Source: a virus
IMG/VR virus record: IMGVR_UViG_3300008267_000048
Coordinates: 1-60,444 of that record
Reading direction: 5' to 3' (one strand)
DNA: 60,444 bases
A program made the position numbers and the translations under genes. Below are positions 15,068 through 24,332 of the stretch, in pieces (position 1 is the stretch's first letter; every line of letters starts with the position of its first letter). A model generated the notes under the pieces. That model was not told the origin of the DNA. It did no database searches and saw only the letters and a program-made list of their open reading frames with translations.

Positions 15068-15735
15068 CTACAGTAGGAGAAGCAATATCAAGAGTTAGGA
15101 ATACACTAAAGGCCGTTAAAGAAGATGCCTTCTTGACTGACCGTGTGATTTACTACTCTATTGTAAAATATGGACAAGCTCTTCTCAAGAGAGAAGACAA
15201 TCAATATAGATTGATGCAGATAAGTAATATATTTTCTGTATTACCTTATGTGGAATTAATTGATGTTGATAAGATAGAAGCTGGATGTACTGGTGTATAT
15301 TCAGGTTGCTATTTTAAAAGAACTAAAGAAAAAATTCCAGATATACTTTCTGGAATGTTTGGACCTGTTATACGCACTGTATCTTCAATAGATGGTTCAG
15401 AAATTATCTTTAGAACAAATCCTGGTACTTGGGTTTCTATAACTAAATCTACTACTTTTAAATACAATAAAAGAAAATATTTTTGGTTCTTAAATGGCTA
15501 TTTATATTTTCCTAATTTGATTTGGGATGCAGTAAGAGTAGAGGCTTTATTCCAAGGAGACAAAGGAGATTTCTTATGTGATCCAGAAGATCAGTGTAAA
15601 CTTAAACAAGATCTTGGATTACCATTCCCAGAGTATTTATTTTCTGAGATTGAACAGTTTGTTGTTAAAGAATTATCAATGTCATTACAAATTTCTACTG
15701 ACGGACCAGATGATGGTCAAAATATTTTAAGATAA
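15064..15735 (+). CDS. Putative tail/neck ring protein (223 aa)
   Basis: 223 residues. It begins with a helix (TTVGEAISRVRNTLKAVKED), then has a beta-rich core (YFKRTKEKIPDILSGMFGPV, FRTNPGTWVSITKST, KRKYFWFLNGYLYFPNLIW) and ends with a helix (LFSEIEQFVVKELSMSL). Helix, beta core, helix and the gene order with the 351-residue neighbour fit the head-to-tail ring or tail-tubular proteins of crAss-like phages. I assign by context and architecture, without a diagnostic residue. It starts inside the previous stop and ends overlapping the next start by one base. Confidence 0.68.
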   Translation: MTTVGEAISRVRNTLKAVKEDAFLTDRVIYYSIVKYGQALLKREDNQYRLMQISNIFSVLPYVELIDVDKIEAGCTGVYSGCYFKRTKEKIPDILSGMFGPVIRTVSSIDGSEIIFRTNPGTWVSITKSTTFKYNKRKYFWFLNGYLYFPNLIWDAVRVEALFQGDKGDFLCDPEDQCKLKQDLGLPFPEYLFSEIEQFVVKELSMSLQISTDGPDDGQNILR

Positions 15736-16790
15736 TGGACTTCAATTACACAATAAAATATAGAACCTTTGATCAGTTGATGGAAGATGTTCTTATTGAT
15801 CTACCAACTTTTGCATTGGAGAACATGATAGATCCACAGCAGTTAATTAAACTTGCTAGAAAAATTAACTATGACTTAGGTTTGAGACTTAATCAAACTA
15901 AGGAAGTTATATTAGATGTTTGTCACGGTAAAGTAAAACTACCGGATGATTTCTATGTATGGAACTATGGTCTTATATGCTATGATAGAGTAGAGCATGT
16001 TGGTTATGATGGTATGGTTGGTGGAACTAATATACAAGAAGTTCCTTGGAATCCTGTAAAATACCAAGAAGCCCCGTCAACAATAGACACCTGCGCTGTT
16101 CCTACAGTAAATTGTAGAACATGTAACTCTAATCCATGTAATCAAACAGCAGGATGTTTAGGACACACAGAACCTACTAATGTTATACCAACAGAGTATG
16201 ATCCAAATAATCCTTATGGTGATACTTGTATTGCTCCAAGAGTATTCATGAATTGTAAAGGTGAGCAGTATGAACTTATCCAGGTTGTAAAATCTGGAGC
16301 AACAAGAACATACAAATCACTTGTGCAACTTAGAATGAAAGCAAGTCAGAACATAGATTGTGAATGTCCTAACTTGTATTATAATGGACCTGATCAAGGT
16401 TGGCTTAAAGATGGTTTCTTATTTACTACATTCCAAGATGGACATGTGTATGTAAACTATCAAGGAGAGCTTATTGATAATGATGGAAACATTATGGTTC
16501 CTGATCATCCAAGACTTAATGATTACTATGAGTATGCATTTAAGAAAAGAATAATTGAAAACTTAGCACTTAATGGTGAAAATGTAGCACAGAGATTACA
16601 AATTATTTTACCAGAATTAAAAGATGCTAGAGTAAATGCATTGAACTTTATAAATACTCCAAACTTCAAAGAGATGGAGCAACTATGGTGGACTAACAGA
16701 AGAGCACAGTATTCTAAATACTATGATATGTTCAAAGCTCCAACCTATGGAAATTACGCAAGATTAAACTATAATACTAAAGTGATATAA
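15735..16790 (+). CDS. Putative ring/adaptor protein of the neck (351 aa)
   Basis: 351 residues. The N-terminal helices are followed by VKLPDDFYVWNYGLICY, a block I associate with neck proteins of this phage group. Residues about 110-170 are a Cys-rich loop (NCRTCNSNPCNQTAGC), an insertion that probably faces outwards. The C-terminal part (FQDGHVYVNYQGELIDNDGN, then YYEYAFKKRIIENLALNGEN) fits the P22 gp4 / ring-protein type of adaptor. It lies between the 223-residue ring candidate and the 1,811-residue tail protein, with one-base spacing on each side. It is likely part of the dodecameric neck. Confidence 0.7.
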   Translation: MDFNYTIKYRTFDQLMEDVLIDLPTFALENMIDPQQLIKLARKINYDLGLRLNQTKEVILDVCHGKVKLPDDFYVWNYGLICYDRVEHVGYDGMVGGTNIQEVPWNPVKYQEAPSTIDTCAVPTVNCRTCNSNPCNQTAGCLGHTEPTNVIPTEYDPNNPYGDTCIAPRVFMNCKGEQYELIQVVKSGATRTYKSLVQLRMKASQNIDCECPNLYYNGPDQGWLKDGFLFTTFQDGHVYVNYQGELIDNDGNIMVPDHPRLNDYYEYAFKKRIIENLALNGENVAQRLQIILPELKDARVNALNFINTPNFKEMEQLWWTNRRAQYSKYYDMFKAPTYGNYARLNYNTKVI

Positions 16791-16791
16791 T

Positions 16792-19700
16792 ATGTCAAAC
16801 ATGCAAGATACTTCTCAGAATATTACTGACAGTTTCATAAAGGGTCTGAACAAAGATTCTGATCCTTCTTATGTAACTGAAGGAATGTGGACGCATGCAG
16901 TAAACATGGTCAACAATTCTAAGACAGGTAGAGTGGGTTCATTATCTAATGAATCTTCTAATTATATTTGTTTTGAATCAGGTAAATTCTTTCCTCCAAA
17001 TGTTACAGAAAAATATGTAATAGGGGCAATATACTTATACTCAGATAAATGGGTAATACTTACAGCAGGGCATAATTCATTAGGTCAACCAATCAATTCT
17101 GAAATAGGATTATTTGAAGAAGAGAACTGTGTTTACAGACCAATTGTAATTGATCCATGTTTAAAGTTTGACAAGAGATATTTGATATCAGGTACTTCTA
17201 GAGAAAGAGAAGATTGTACTTGGCAAATATATTGGGCTGATGGTTTAAATCCTGATAGATTTTTAAATATTGGAAACTCTAAAACTTGGCCATCATTAGA
17301 TGATTATATTTTTGGTGGTGCAACAGGAGTTAATGCTAATTACTATTTATTACTAAATAGTAGTACAAGAATTCTTTGGCCAGGTGTACAGTGGAATGAA
17401 ACTTGCAAGATTATAAATGACTGTAACATATGTGAAAACGTTAATACTCTTGACTGTGAAAAAATAAGATTAGCAAGATTAATGACTACACCTTGTCTTA
17501 GATTAAAGTTAGGACAAACAGGTGGTACATTGGCTAATGGTACTTACTTTGTAGTAATTGCTTATTTAATAAATGGTCAAAAAGTTACAGATTACTTTTC
17601 ACAAAGTAACTACCAGTTTATATATTCTCCTGATGATCTTGAAGGTTCTTTAGATTTAGAGATTGAAGCAGACAGAATAAACTTTGATGAGTTTGAGTTA
17701 GTAATAGTAAGTTGTACTAATCAACAAACTGTTGCTAAAAGAATGGGTGTTTATTCAACAAATACTTCAGCAATATCATTTGATCAAATTGACCCTTCTA
17801 ACATTTCAATTCCATTAGAGCAATTACCATTAAAAACTCCGGTATTTGAAACTAGTGATCAGATTGCAGAGTTAAATACTTACTTATTAAGAGTAGGTCC
17901 TAAATCTAAATTTGATTTTAATTACCAGCCTTTGGCTAATATGATTACAACTAAGTGGGCTTCTGTAGAATATCCTGCTGAGTATTATATGAAAGGTGGT
18001 AACAAAACAAATTACATGAGAGATGAAGTATATTCATTCTTTATTAGATGGGTTTATAACACAGGAGACAAAACATCCTCATACCATATTCCGGGAAGAG
18101 CACCAAGACAATTTACTGTTCCTACAACAGGTACATCATTCTTAGAAACATCTACATTAAATGGAGATACAAATACTTTAACCACAAATGAAAAAGTATT
18201 TGAGATATATAACACAGCTTCAGCTGATAATAACAATAGTTATATTGGTACTAAGACTGATGATGGGGGGACTGTTATAGCAACAGGTGACATGGGATAC
18301 TGGGAATCAACAGAGAGTTATCCAGATAATAGACCTGATTTATGGAATCCAAGTAGTTTGTGTTGGACAGGAGCTGCAGATGCTTCTTTTGATTTATGTG
18401 GTAAGCGTATCAGACATCATAAATTTCCTGAAGACTTTATTAATAATAGCCCAACTACAGATGTAATTAGATTTAGAAGTAATCCTACACCGCAAACTGC
18501 TGTGGGTAATGATTATTTTATAAGATTGATGGGTGTATTTTTTACAAATATACAGCTACCAAAAGATAATGATGGTAATGATATACCAGGAATAGTAGGT
18601 TATGAAATACTTAGAGGATCTAGAGAGGGTAACAAAACTATTGTTGCTAAAGGGATGGTTAATAATTATAGAACTTATGCTATTGCCGGTAATAACAATT
18701 ACACAGGTCTTTATGCTAATTACCCGTTTAATACAATCACTCCTTTAAGTTCTACTTTAGGGGGTAATGTTCAAGGAGAGTCCGATCCATTTATTAAAGC
18801 TGGGCTTAAAGCTAGTGTACCTTCAGATGTAATAAGCTTTCACTCACCGGATACTATGTTTAGAACTCCGTTCTTATCTACTCCTGAGTTTAAACTGTAT
18901 GGTCATATACAAGGTTTATCAAATCAACAATTTGTTACACCATCTGATCATCCTAAATTTAAATTGCTATCTGATGCTACAGTTTTTGTAATGATAATAT
19001 TTGGTCTTGCTGAAGCAATTATATCAGGTGTAGGTAAAAGAACTACTGTACAGACAGGTGCTGCATTTCAAAGTTTAGTAGGTCCTGATATAACAGGAAA
19101 AGAAATTGGTGGTGGTGATATAAAGGGTGGCTCAAGTGGACAAGAAAGTATAAATGGTACAGGTACTGCTACTATTTCTAATGTTAATGTTACTCATACT
19201 AATATTGTAGGTTCACCTTTAAAAGGAGGTGATATAAGTACAAAAGAAGATGAATATACAGATGTAAGTAAAAATTCAGTAATTGCTAATATTAATTCTA
19301 CACAAGCATTAATCACTGGTTATAATGCAGCAACAGGTGCCTTAGCTGATTTAGCTACTGCTGGTTTAGTTGATGTATTAGGTGGTATATATCAGGCATC
19401 AGCTACTACTAACTTATCACAAAAAGGAGCAGTGTATACAGCTCCTGAATTACAAACAGAAATTGCTAAAACAAATTATTTACCAGGACCTCTTAGAGTA
19501 CTAGCATTGGGTCAAAATATTGCAACATACTTTTCTCAAGGTGTAGACATAGCACTTAAAATAATGTATGCTGTTACATCTTACAAACCATTTGCTCTTC
19601 AGATGAAAGCTTATGGTTTTTATTCACAGATGCAACCTGTAGGTAATAATGATATTAAAAGATTTACTATTGAAGATGCTTTTTATTTAAGAGATAATAT

Positions 19701-22227
19701 TCAACAAATGAGTAAGTATCTTGATAATAATGGTATTTATAGATCTTACAGTATTAATAATTTAAAAAGACCTGCTACAGTTACATTAAGAGTTAAAAAT
19801 GGTGCTAATCAAAATGTAGGTCCTAAACTTTTAAATATTGATGAATCATTAGTTACATTAGGTACATTAATACAAACAAAAGGTGTATCTTCTCCAAGTT
19901 TTGACACAAATCATATAAGTGATCCTTTTAATTTACCAATAGCAAGTCACTATGGAGCTCTTAAAGGTAGAGTAAGAAACCAATATGGACAGTTAGATTC
20001 AATTAAACAAATTACAATTTCTAATTGTGAACAAAAACTTACTGGATCTAACATACAATCAATAACTCCTGTTATATGTAATTCTGTTAGTAAAACTAGA
20101 TTTGTAATTCCTAGAACACCAATATTTTTTGGAGGAGATACTTATATAAATAGATACACAGAAAAAAATAACATGTGTTTCTTTTTTGATTGGTTATATA
20201 ATGAACCAGATGGTTTTGAATATAATTACTATTTAAAGAGTATGATACCTCATCCAAGATTTAGATTAAATAGTCAGTTATATGATGCTAGTAATTTAGC
20301 AGAGTTATTTACAGATTTTGCAACTTTTGCAACTAATGCACAAACTCCTGGTACAGGTCCTTTACCTTCAAATTTTTATAATCTTGATTATTTAGAAGGT
20401 GGTCAACAATATAATTACAATACTGATACTGCTTCTAATTATCCTGGGTTCTTTATTTGTAGAGATTCTTACTTTTACTTAGCAGCATCTTCAATAAGAG
20501 ATTTCTTTGTTGAATCTGAAGTACTACTAGATTTTAGAAAGCAAGCAGACAATATTGGTAATAAGTTTTATGACCCTTACAGATATACTAACTACCAAGA
20601 GATGTTTGATATGAATCCGGAAATTATGGGTAAGAATTCTTTTTACCAGTATGACTATTCATTAAGTGTTTCTAAATTATACAACCAGTATTTTTCATTA
20701 GGTTCTATACAAAGTAGATACTATGATCCAAATGTATCTGAGTTATGTTATACTTATTATCCTAATAGAATCATCTACTCATTACCACAACAGGATGAGG
20801 CAATTAAAGATAGTTGGATGGTTTATTTAGTAAACAACTATAAAACATTTAAGTCTCAAATCAGTGGAGTAAAACCTATAAACAAATCAGGTATCATTAT
20901 TACTTTTAGAAATGATAGCCCTTTAATGTTCCAAGGTGTAGATACACTTAATACTGATTTAGGAACTAAAGTTACTATTGGAGATGGAGGATTATTTAGT
21001 CAACCTGCCCAAGCTGTAGCAAATTCTGATAAGGCATATGAATACGGAGCTTCTCAAAACAGATTGTCTGTGATATCAACTCCAGTGGGTATATTCTATA
21101 TATCTCAAGCAGCTGGTAAAATATTCTCATATGGCTCAGGACTTCAGGAATTATCTCAGCAGGGAATGAAATGGTGGTTCACACTTTTCTTACCGTACAA
21201 ATTAACAGTAGACTTTCCTTTATATCCATATCAAGATAACCCGGTAGCTGGAATTGGATGTCAATCAGTATTTGATAATACTAACACTATCTTGTACTTC
21301 TGTAAGAAAGATTACCAATTAATTGATAAGTACAAAGGTAGAACTACATATGTTCCTTTAAGAGGAGATGGTACAGGTGATTATTTCATTGTAGATAAAA
21401 ATGATGCTTTCCAATATAGATTAGGTGATCCAACTATATTCAGAGATGCATCATGGACTGTAAGTTATGACCCTAAGAGTCAATTCTGGATTAGTTTCCA
21501 TGACTGGCATCCAGACTTATTATTACCTACTAAAGATGTATTTATATCTACAAAAGATACTGGAGGTTGGAGACATAACTGGTTGTGTGATTCTTACTGT
21601 AATTACTATGGTCAAGACTATGCCTGTGAAATAGATATTCCAATTGTTTCAGGTCAAACTATTACTACTACAAGATCTATTGAATACATAATGGAGGCTT
21701 ATAGAAAATCTAGTAACTGTGTAGACTCACACCATGTACTAGATTATAACTTTGATACAGCTGTTGTTTATAACTCTGAACAAGTTTCTGGATATTTAAA
21801 TTTAAATTTATATCCTAAAAATGATTTAGTGTTAGCAAGACAGTATCCAAAAGTAAATCTAAATAATAACTCTTTTGATATATTATTCTCAAAAGAAGAA
21901 AACAAATATAGATTTAATCAGTTTTGGGATATTACTAAAAACAGAGGTGAATTCCCAATAGGTGGAACATATCCTCCAATAGGACCTGTAGTACCTAATA
22001 CTACATTGTTAATAGGTAACTATACAAATGAAACAACATGGATTACTGAACCAGATGGTTTTAGAAGAGAGCTTAATGTAAATAATCTTGATTATACAAA
22101 ACCAGAATTACAAAGAAAAAAGTTCAGACATTACATGAGTTTTGTTAACTTAAAGAAAAATAAATCTGGTAACACCAATATTATTTTGAAGATCAGCAAT
22201 AGTAAAAATGAAATTTCTCTAAGATAA
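16792..22227 (+). CDS. Large tail protein: muzzle / stabilisation candidate (1,811 aa)
   Basis: 1,811 residues. The N-terminus (SFIKGLNKDSDPSYVTEGMW, then HAVNMVNN) matches the start of tail or 'stabilisation' proteins of crAss-like phages. The next 250 residues look like a beta-propeller (YVIGAIYLYSDKWVIL, WQIYWADGLNPDRFLNIG). A Gly/Ala-rich region around residues 740-900 is followed by further beta domains rich in Tyr and Asn. The C-terminal 600 residues repeat blade-like motifs (LYFCKKDYQLIDKYKG, FWISFHDWHPDLLLPTKD). In crAss001 the corresponding large protein, the muzzle, closes the tail. I infer the same here from size and position. No enzyme motif seen. The stop overlaps the next start by one base. 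Confidence 0.72.
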   Translation: MSNMQDTSQNITDSFIKGLNKDSDPSYVTEGMWTHAVNMVNNSKTGRVGSLSNESSNYICFESGKFFPPNVTEKYVIGAIYLYSDKWVILTAGHNSLGQPINSEIGLFEEENCVYRPIVIDPCLKFDKRYLISGTSREREDCTWQIYWADGLNPDRFLNIGNSKTWPSLDDYIFGGATGVNANYYLLLNSSTRILWPGVQWNETCKIINDCNICENVNTLDCEKIRLARLMTTPCLRLKLGQTGGTLANGTYFVVIAYLINGQKVTDYFSQSNYQFIYSPDDLEGSLDLEIEADRINFDEFELVIVSCTNQQTVAKRMGVYSTNTSAISFDQIDPSNISIPLEQLPLKTPVFETSDQIAELNTYLLRVGPKSKFDFNYQPLANMITTKWASVEYPAEYYMKGGNKTNYMRDEVYSFFIRWVYNTGDKTSSYHIPGRAPRQFTVPTTGTSFLETSTLNGDTNTLTTNEKVFEIYNTASADNNNSYIGTKTDDGGTVIATGDMGYWESTESYPDNRPDLWNPSSLCWTGAADASFDLCGKRIRHHKFPEDFINNSPTTDVIRFRSNPTPQTAVGNDYFIRLMGVFFTNIQLPKDNDGNDIPGIVGYEILRGSREGNKTIVAKGMVNNYRTYAIAGNNNYTGLYANYPFNTITPLSSTLGGNVQGESDPFIKAGLKASVPSDVISFHSPDTMFRTPFLSTPEFKLYGHIQGLSNQQFVTPSDHPKFKLLSDATVFVMIIFGLAEAIISGVGKRTTVQTGAAFQSLVGPDITGKEIGGGDIKGGSSGQESINGTGTATISNVNVTHTNIVGSPLKGGDISTKEDEYTDVSKNSVIANINSTQALITGYNAATGALADLATAGLVDVLGGIYQASATTNLSQKGAVYTAPELQTEIAKTNYLPGPLRVLALGQNIATYFSQGVDIALKIMYAVTSYKPFALQMKAYGFYSQMQPVGNNDIKRFTIEDAFYLRDNIQQMSKYLDNNGIYRSYSINNLKRPATVTLRVKNGANQNVGPKLLNIDESLVTLGTLIQTKGVSSPSFDTNHISDPFNLPIASHYGALKGRVRNQYGQLDSIKQITISNCEQKLTGSNIQSITPVICNSVSKTRFVIPRTPIFFGGDTYINRYTEKNNMCFFFDWLYNEPDGFEYNYYLKSMIPHPRFRLNSQLYDASNLAELFTDFATFATNAQTPGTGPLPSNFYNLDYLEGGQQYNYNTDTASNYPGFFICRDSYFYLAASSIRDFFVESEVLLDFRKQADNIGNKFYDPYRYTNYQEMFDMNPEIMGKNSFYQYDYSLSVSKLYNQYFSLGSIQSRYYDPNVSELCYTYYPNRIIYSLPQQDEAIKDSWMVYLVNNYKTFKSQISGVKPINKSGIIITFRNDSPLMFQGVDTLNTDLGTKVTIGDGGLFSQPAQAVANSDKAYEYGASQNRLSVISTPVGIFYISQAAGKIFSYGSGLQELSQQGMKWWFTLFLPYKLTVDFPLYPYQDNPVAGIGCQSVFDNTNTILYFCKKDYQLIDKYKGRTTYVPLRGDGTGDYFIVDKNDAFQYRLGDPTIFRDASWTVSYDPKSQFWISFHDWHPDLLLPTKDVFISTKDTGGWRHNWLCDSYCNYYGQDYACEIDIPIVSGQTITTTRSIEYIMEAYRKSSNCVDSHHVLDYNFDTAVVYNSEQVSGYLNLNLYPKNDLVLARQYPKVNLNNNSFDILFSKEENKYRFNQFWDITKNRGEFPIGGTYPPIGPVVPNTTLLIGNYTNETTWITEPDGFRRELNVNNLDYTKPELQRKKFRHYMSFVNLKKNKSGNTNIILKISNSKNEISLR

Positions 22228-24275
22228 TGTATAATAAAAAGACTCTATCTAAAGCTTCAGCTGAGTTGGACAAAGCTAAAGCTCCTAAGAAACCTAAAGA
22301 TATAATCACTGATCCAATGGGTCAGTGGAAGTATCCTGGTTTACCAACTAGAATTCCAAGTAATGATATTACTATGAAAGGAGTAGGTTATCCTGTGTTG
22401 GGTGTAGCTAATAATGGTCAAAGAAAGATAATGCTTCCCGGAGCAGACTACACTTTTCCTGGAGCAGATTATGTAGATGAATACCCACAGATGAGAAAAG
22501 GTGGTGCTAAAAAGAAAAAGACAAAAAGTCTTTCTGGTACTAATAAGCTAATGCTTACACATCCTTTACTTAGAAATTACAAGAATAAGGTATATGATCC
22601 AAATGTAGATTACTTTCAAGATGGAGGTGAATATATAGAAGCAGAACTTACAGATGATGAAATAGAAGAATACAGAAAAGGTGGATACATAGTAGAAGAT
22701 ATATCTGTACCAGAACTTAATCAAGCTCAGAAAGGAATTATATCTACTAAAGAACATACAGATAAAAAAGGAAATAAAACTATCAAGGTTCAAAAAGAAG
22801 ATGGAACTGTTTATACTAAAGTTATAGGTAAGGATGGTAAAGTTTACAATAGAACCTTTGATCCTAAGAAAGATTCATGGGTAACAGACCAAACAAAAAA
22901 TCTATATTCTAAACCACAAGGTGCTGGTAATTATGCAGATGAATTTTTTACAGAAGCTGCTTTACTACCAGGTACTGTAAAAGGTGTAAAAGCTGCTGCT
23001 CCATTAGTAAAACAAGGTTTAAAAACATTGATGACAGCTGCACCAGCATGGGCTCCAGGAGCTAATCTTGGAAACTTCCTTACTGCAGCAGGAGGTGTTA
23101 TGGGAGTTAATGAATATGTTGATCCAAATAGTGATGTTAGGAAAGCATCTAAAAAAGCTTATAAAAATCCAACTGTTAATAATATTACAGATGCCATATA
23201 TGAAAACACACTAAATGCACTTAACTTTTCAGGTTTTGGAGCAGGTTCTAAAGTTAAGAATTTAAAAAATTATTTAAATCCTAAATATTCAAAGGCAAGT
23301 CAGATTGAAAATACCTTTATGCCTAATACTTTAATTCAACATCCTGATAATAGTTATGTTTTACAAAACAATTCTGTAAAAGATTTTGGTATAACTCCTG
23401 AAATAAAAAACTTACCTACAAAAGATAGTCATAAATTTGAAGTTACTAAAGATGAAGTAAAACAATTAATTGATCAAAATTTAGAATATCTTACACATCC
23501 TAATTACATTAAAAGAAGACAAGCTACCACAGGTGAATCTACTAAAAAAATAGAAAAAGAAATAAACAAATATGTAGAGAACTTAAAAAAAACAAGTATT
23601 GATTTAAATAATGCAAGGTATGGTAAAAAAGGTTATGGTGCTTATTTGCGTAGTTTAAAGTTACTAGGCATTCCATTAACAAAACCAAAAATTTTAATAA
23701 ACAGTTCAGATAAATTTTTTAAAACTAAATCAGATCTCTTACATGTACTGGATCATGAAATAAAGCATGCACTATCTCCGGTAGTTAAATCGGATTTTAA
23801 AGCCTTACCAAAATATAAAAATTATCCACACTTAAATCTTGTTGATAAAAAAACTGCAAACTCAAAATATTATTCTGCAGATGATGAGCAACAAGTAAGG
23901 TTTTTAAGAATGAAAGATTATTTACATAATAAATATGGTATTTCAAAACATGAACCTATAAGTCCTGAAGATTGGGATTTATTTAAAAATGACTGGAATA
24001 ATTGGTTAAAAGAAAACCATATTGTTGCAGGTGATAAGAAAGTTCCTAGAGGTATGTCAGATATAAAAGGTATGATGGAATTAAAAGATCCAAAAGTAAC
24101 ATCTGATGCTTTAAGAAATCTAGTTAATAAAGCTTGGGTAGCAGCACCAGCAACAGGTATGTTAATGATGCAAAATTCACAAAATAAAAAACAAAAAGGA
24201 GGTGTAGTTGCAGAATTATCAGATGATGAAATACAAGATTACATTAACCAAGGTTATGTAGTTGAAGAAGTATAA
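22227..24275 (+). CDS. Cargo-type virion protein with HExxH metallopeptidase motif (682 aa)
   Basis: 682 residues. The start has a block typical of Bacteroidota phage cargo proteins: DPMGQWKYPGLPTRIPSNDI, then a PGADYTFPGADYV repeat. Residues 139-160 carry the motif TDDEIEEYRKGGYIVED, which reappears at the C-terminus as SDDEIQDYINQGYVVEEV. A167-Q-K-G170 is one of the recurrent A-Q-x-G sites. The main enzymatic feature is H510-E-I-K-H514 in LLHVLDHEIKHALSP, followed by DDEQQVRFLRMKDYL with a candidate third ligand Glu. This is a zincin-type zinc protease signature. It probably acts on virion proteins or during entry. The substrate is unknown. Confidence 0.78.
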   Translation: MYNKKTLSKASAELDKAKAPKKPKDIITDPMGQWKYPGLPTRIPSNDITMKGVGYPVLGVANNGQRKIMLPGADYTFPGADYVDEYPQMRKGGAKKKKTKSLSGTNKLMLTHPLLRNYKNKVYDPNVDYFQDGGEYIEAELTDDEIEEYRKGGYIVEDISVPELNQAQKGIISTKEHTDKKGNKTIKVQKEDGTVYTKVIGKDGKVYNRTFDPKKDSWVTDQTKNLYSKPQGAGNYADEFFTEAALLPGTVKGVKAAAPLVKQGLKTLMTAAPAWAPGANLGNFLTAAGGVMGVNEYVDPNSDVRKASKKAYKNPTVNNITDAIYENTLNALNFSGFGAGSKVKNLKNYLNPKYSKASQIENTFMPNTLIQHPDNSYVLQNNSVKDFGITPEIKNLPTKDSHKFEVTKDEVKQLIDQNLEYLTHPNYIKRRQATTGESTKKIEKEINKYVENLKKTSIDLNNARYGKKGYGAYLRSLKLLGIPLTKPKILINSSDKFFKTKSDLLHVLDHEIKHALSPVVKSDFKALPKYKNYPHLNLVDKKTANSKYYSADDEQQVRFLRMKDYLHNKYGISKHEPISPEDWDLFKNDWNNWLKENHIVAGDKKVPRGMSDIKGMMELKDPKVTSDALRNLVNKAWVAAPATGMLMMQNSQNKKQKGGVVAELSDDEIQDYINQGYVVEEV

Positions 24276-24304
24276 ACATAAGAAGTTTATTTAGTAAATT
24301 AAAA

Positions 24305-24321
24305 TTTAGTATATTATTTAT
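24305..24321 (+). promoter_or_regulatory. Promoter-like element before the 840-aa cargo gene
   Basis: TTTAGTATATTATTTAT lies in the 57-base gap between the 682- and 840-residue genes. It shares TATATTAT with the elements at 4951, 9083 and 14471. Its first 11 bases (TTTAGTATATT) also occur on the minus strand at 57812-57822, just before the GIY-YIG gene. It ends 11 bases before ATG 24333. Confidence 0.42.
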
Positions 24322-24332
24322 ATACCCAAGTT

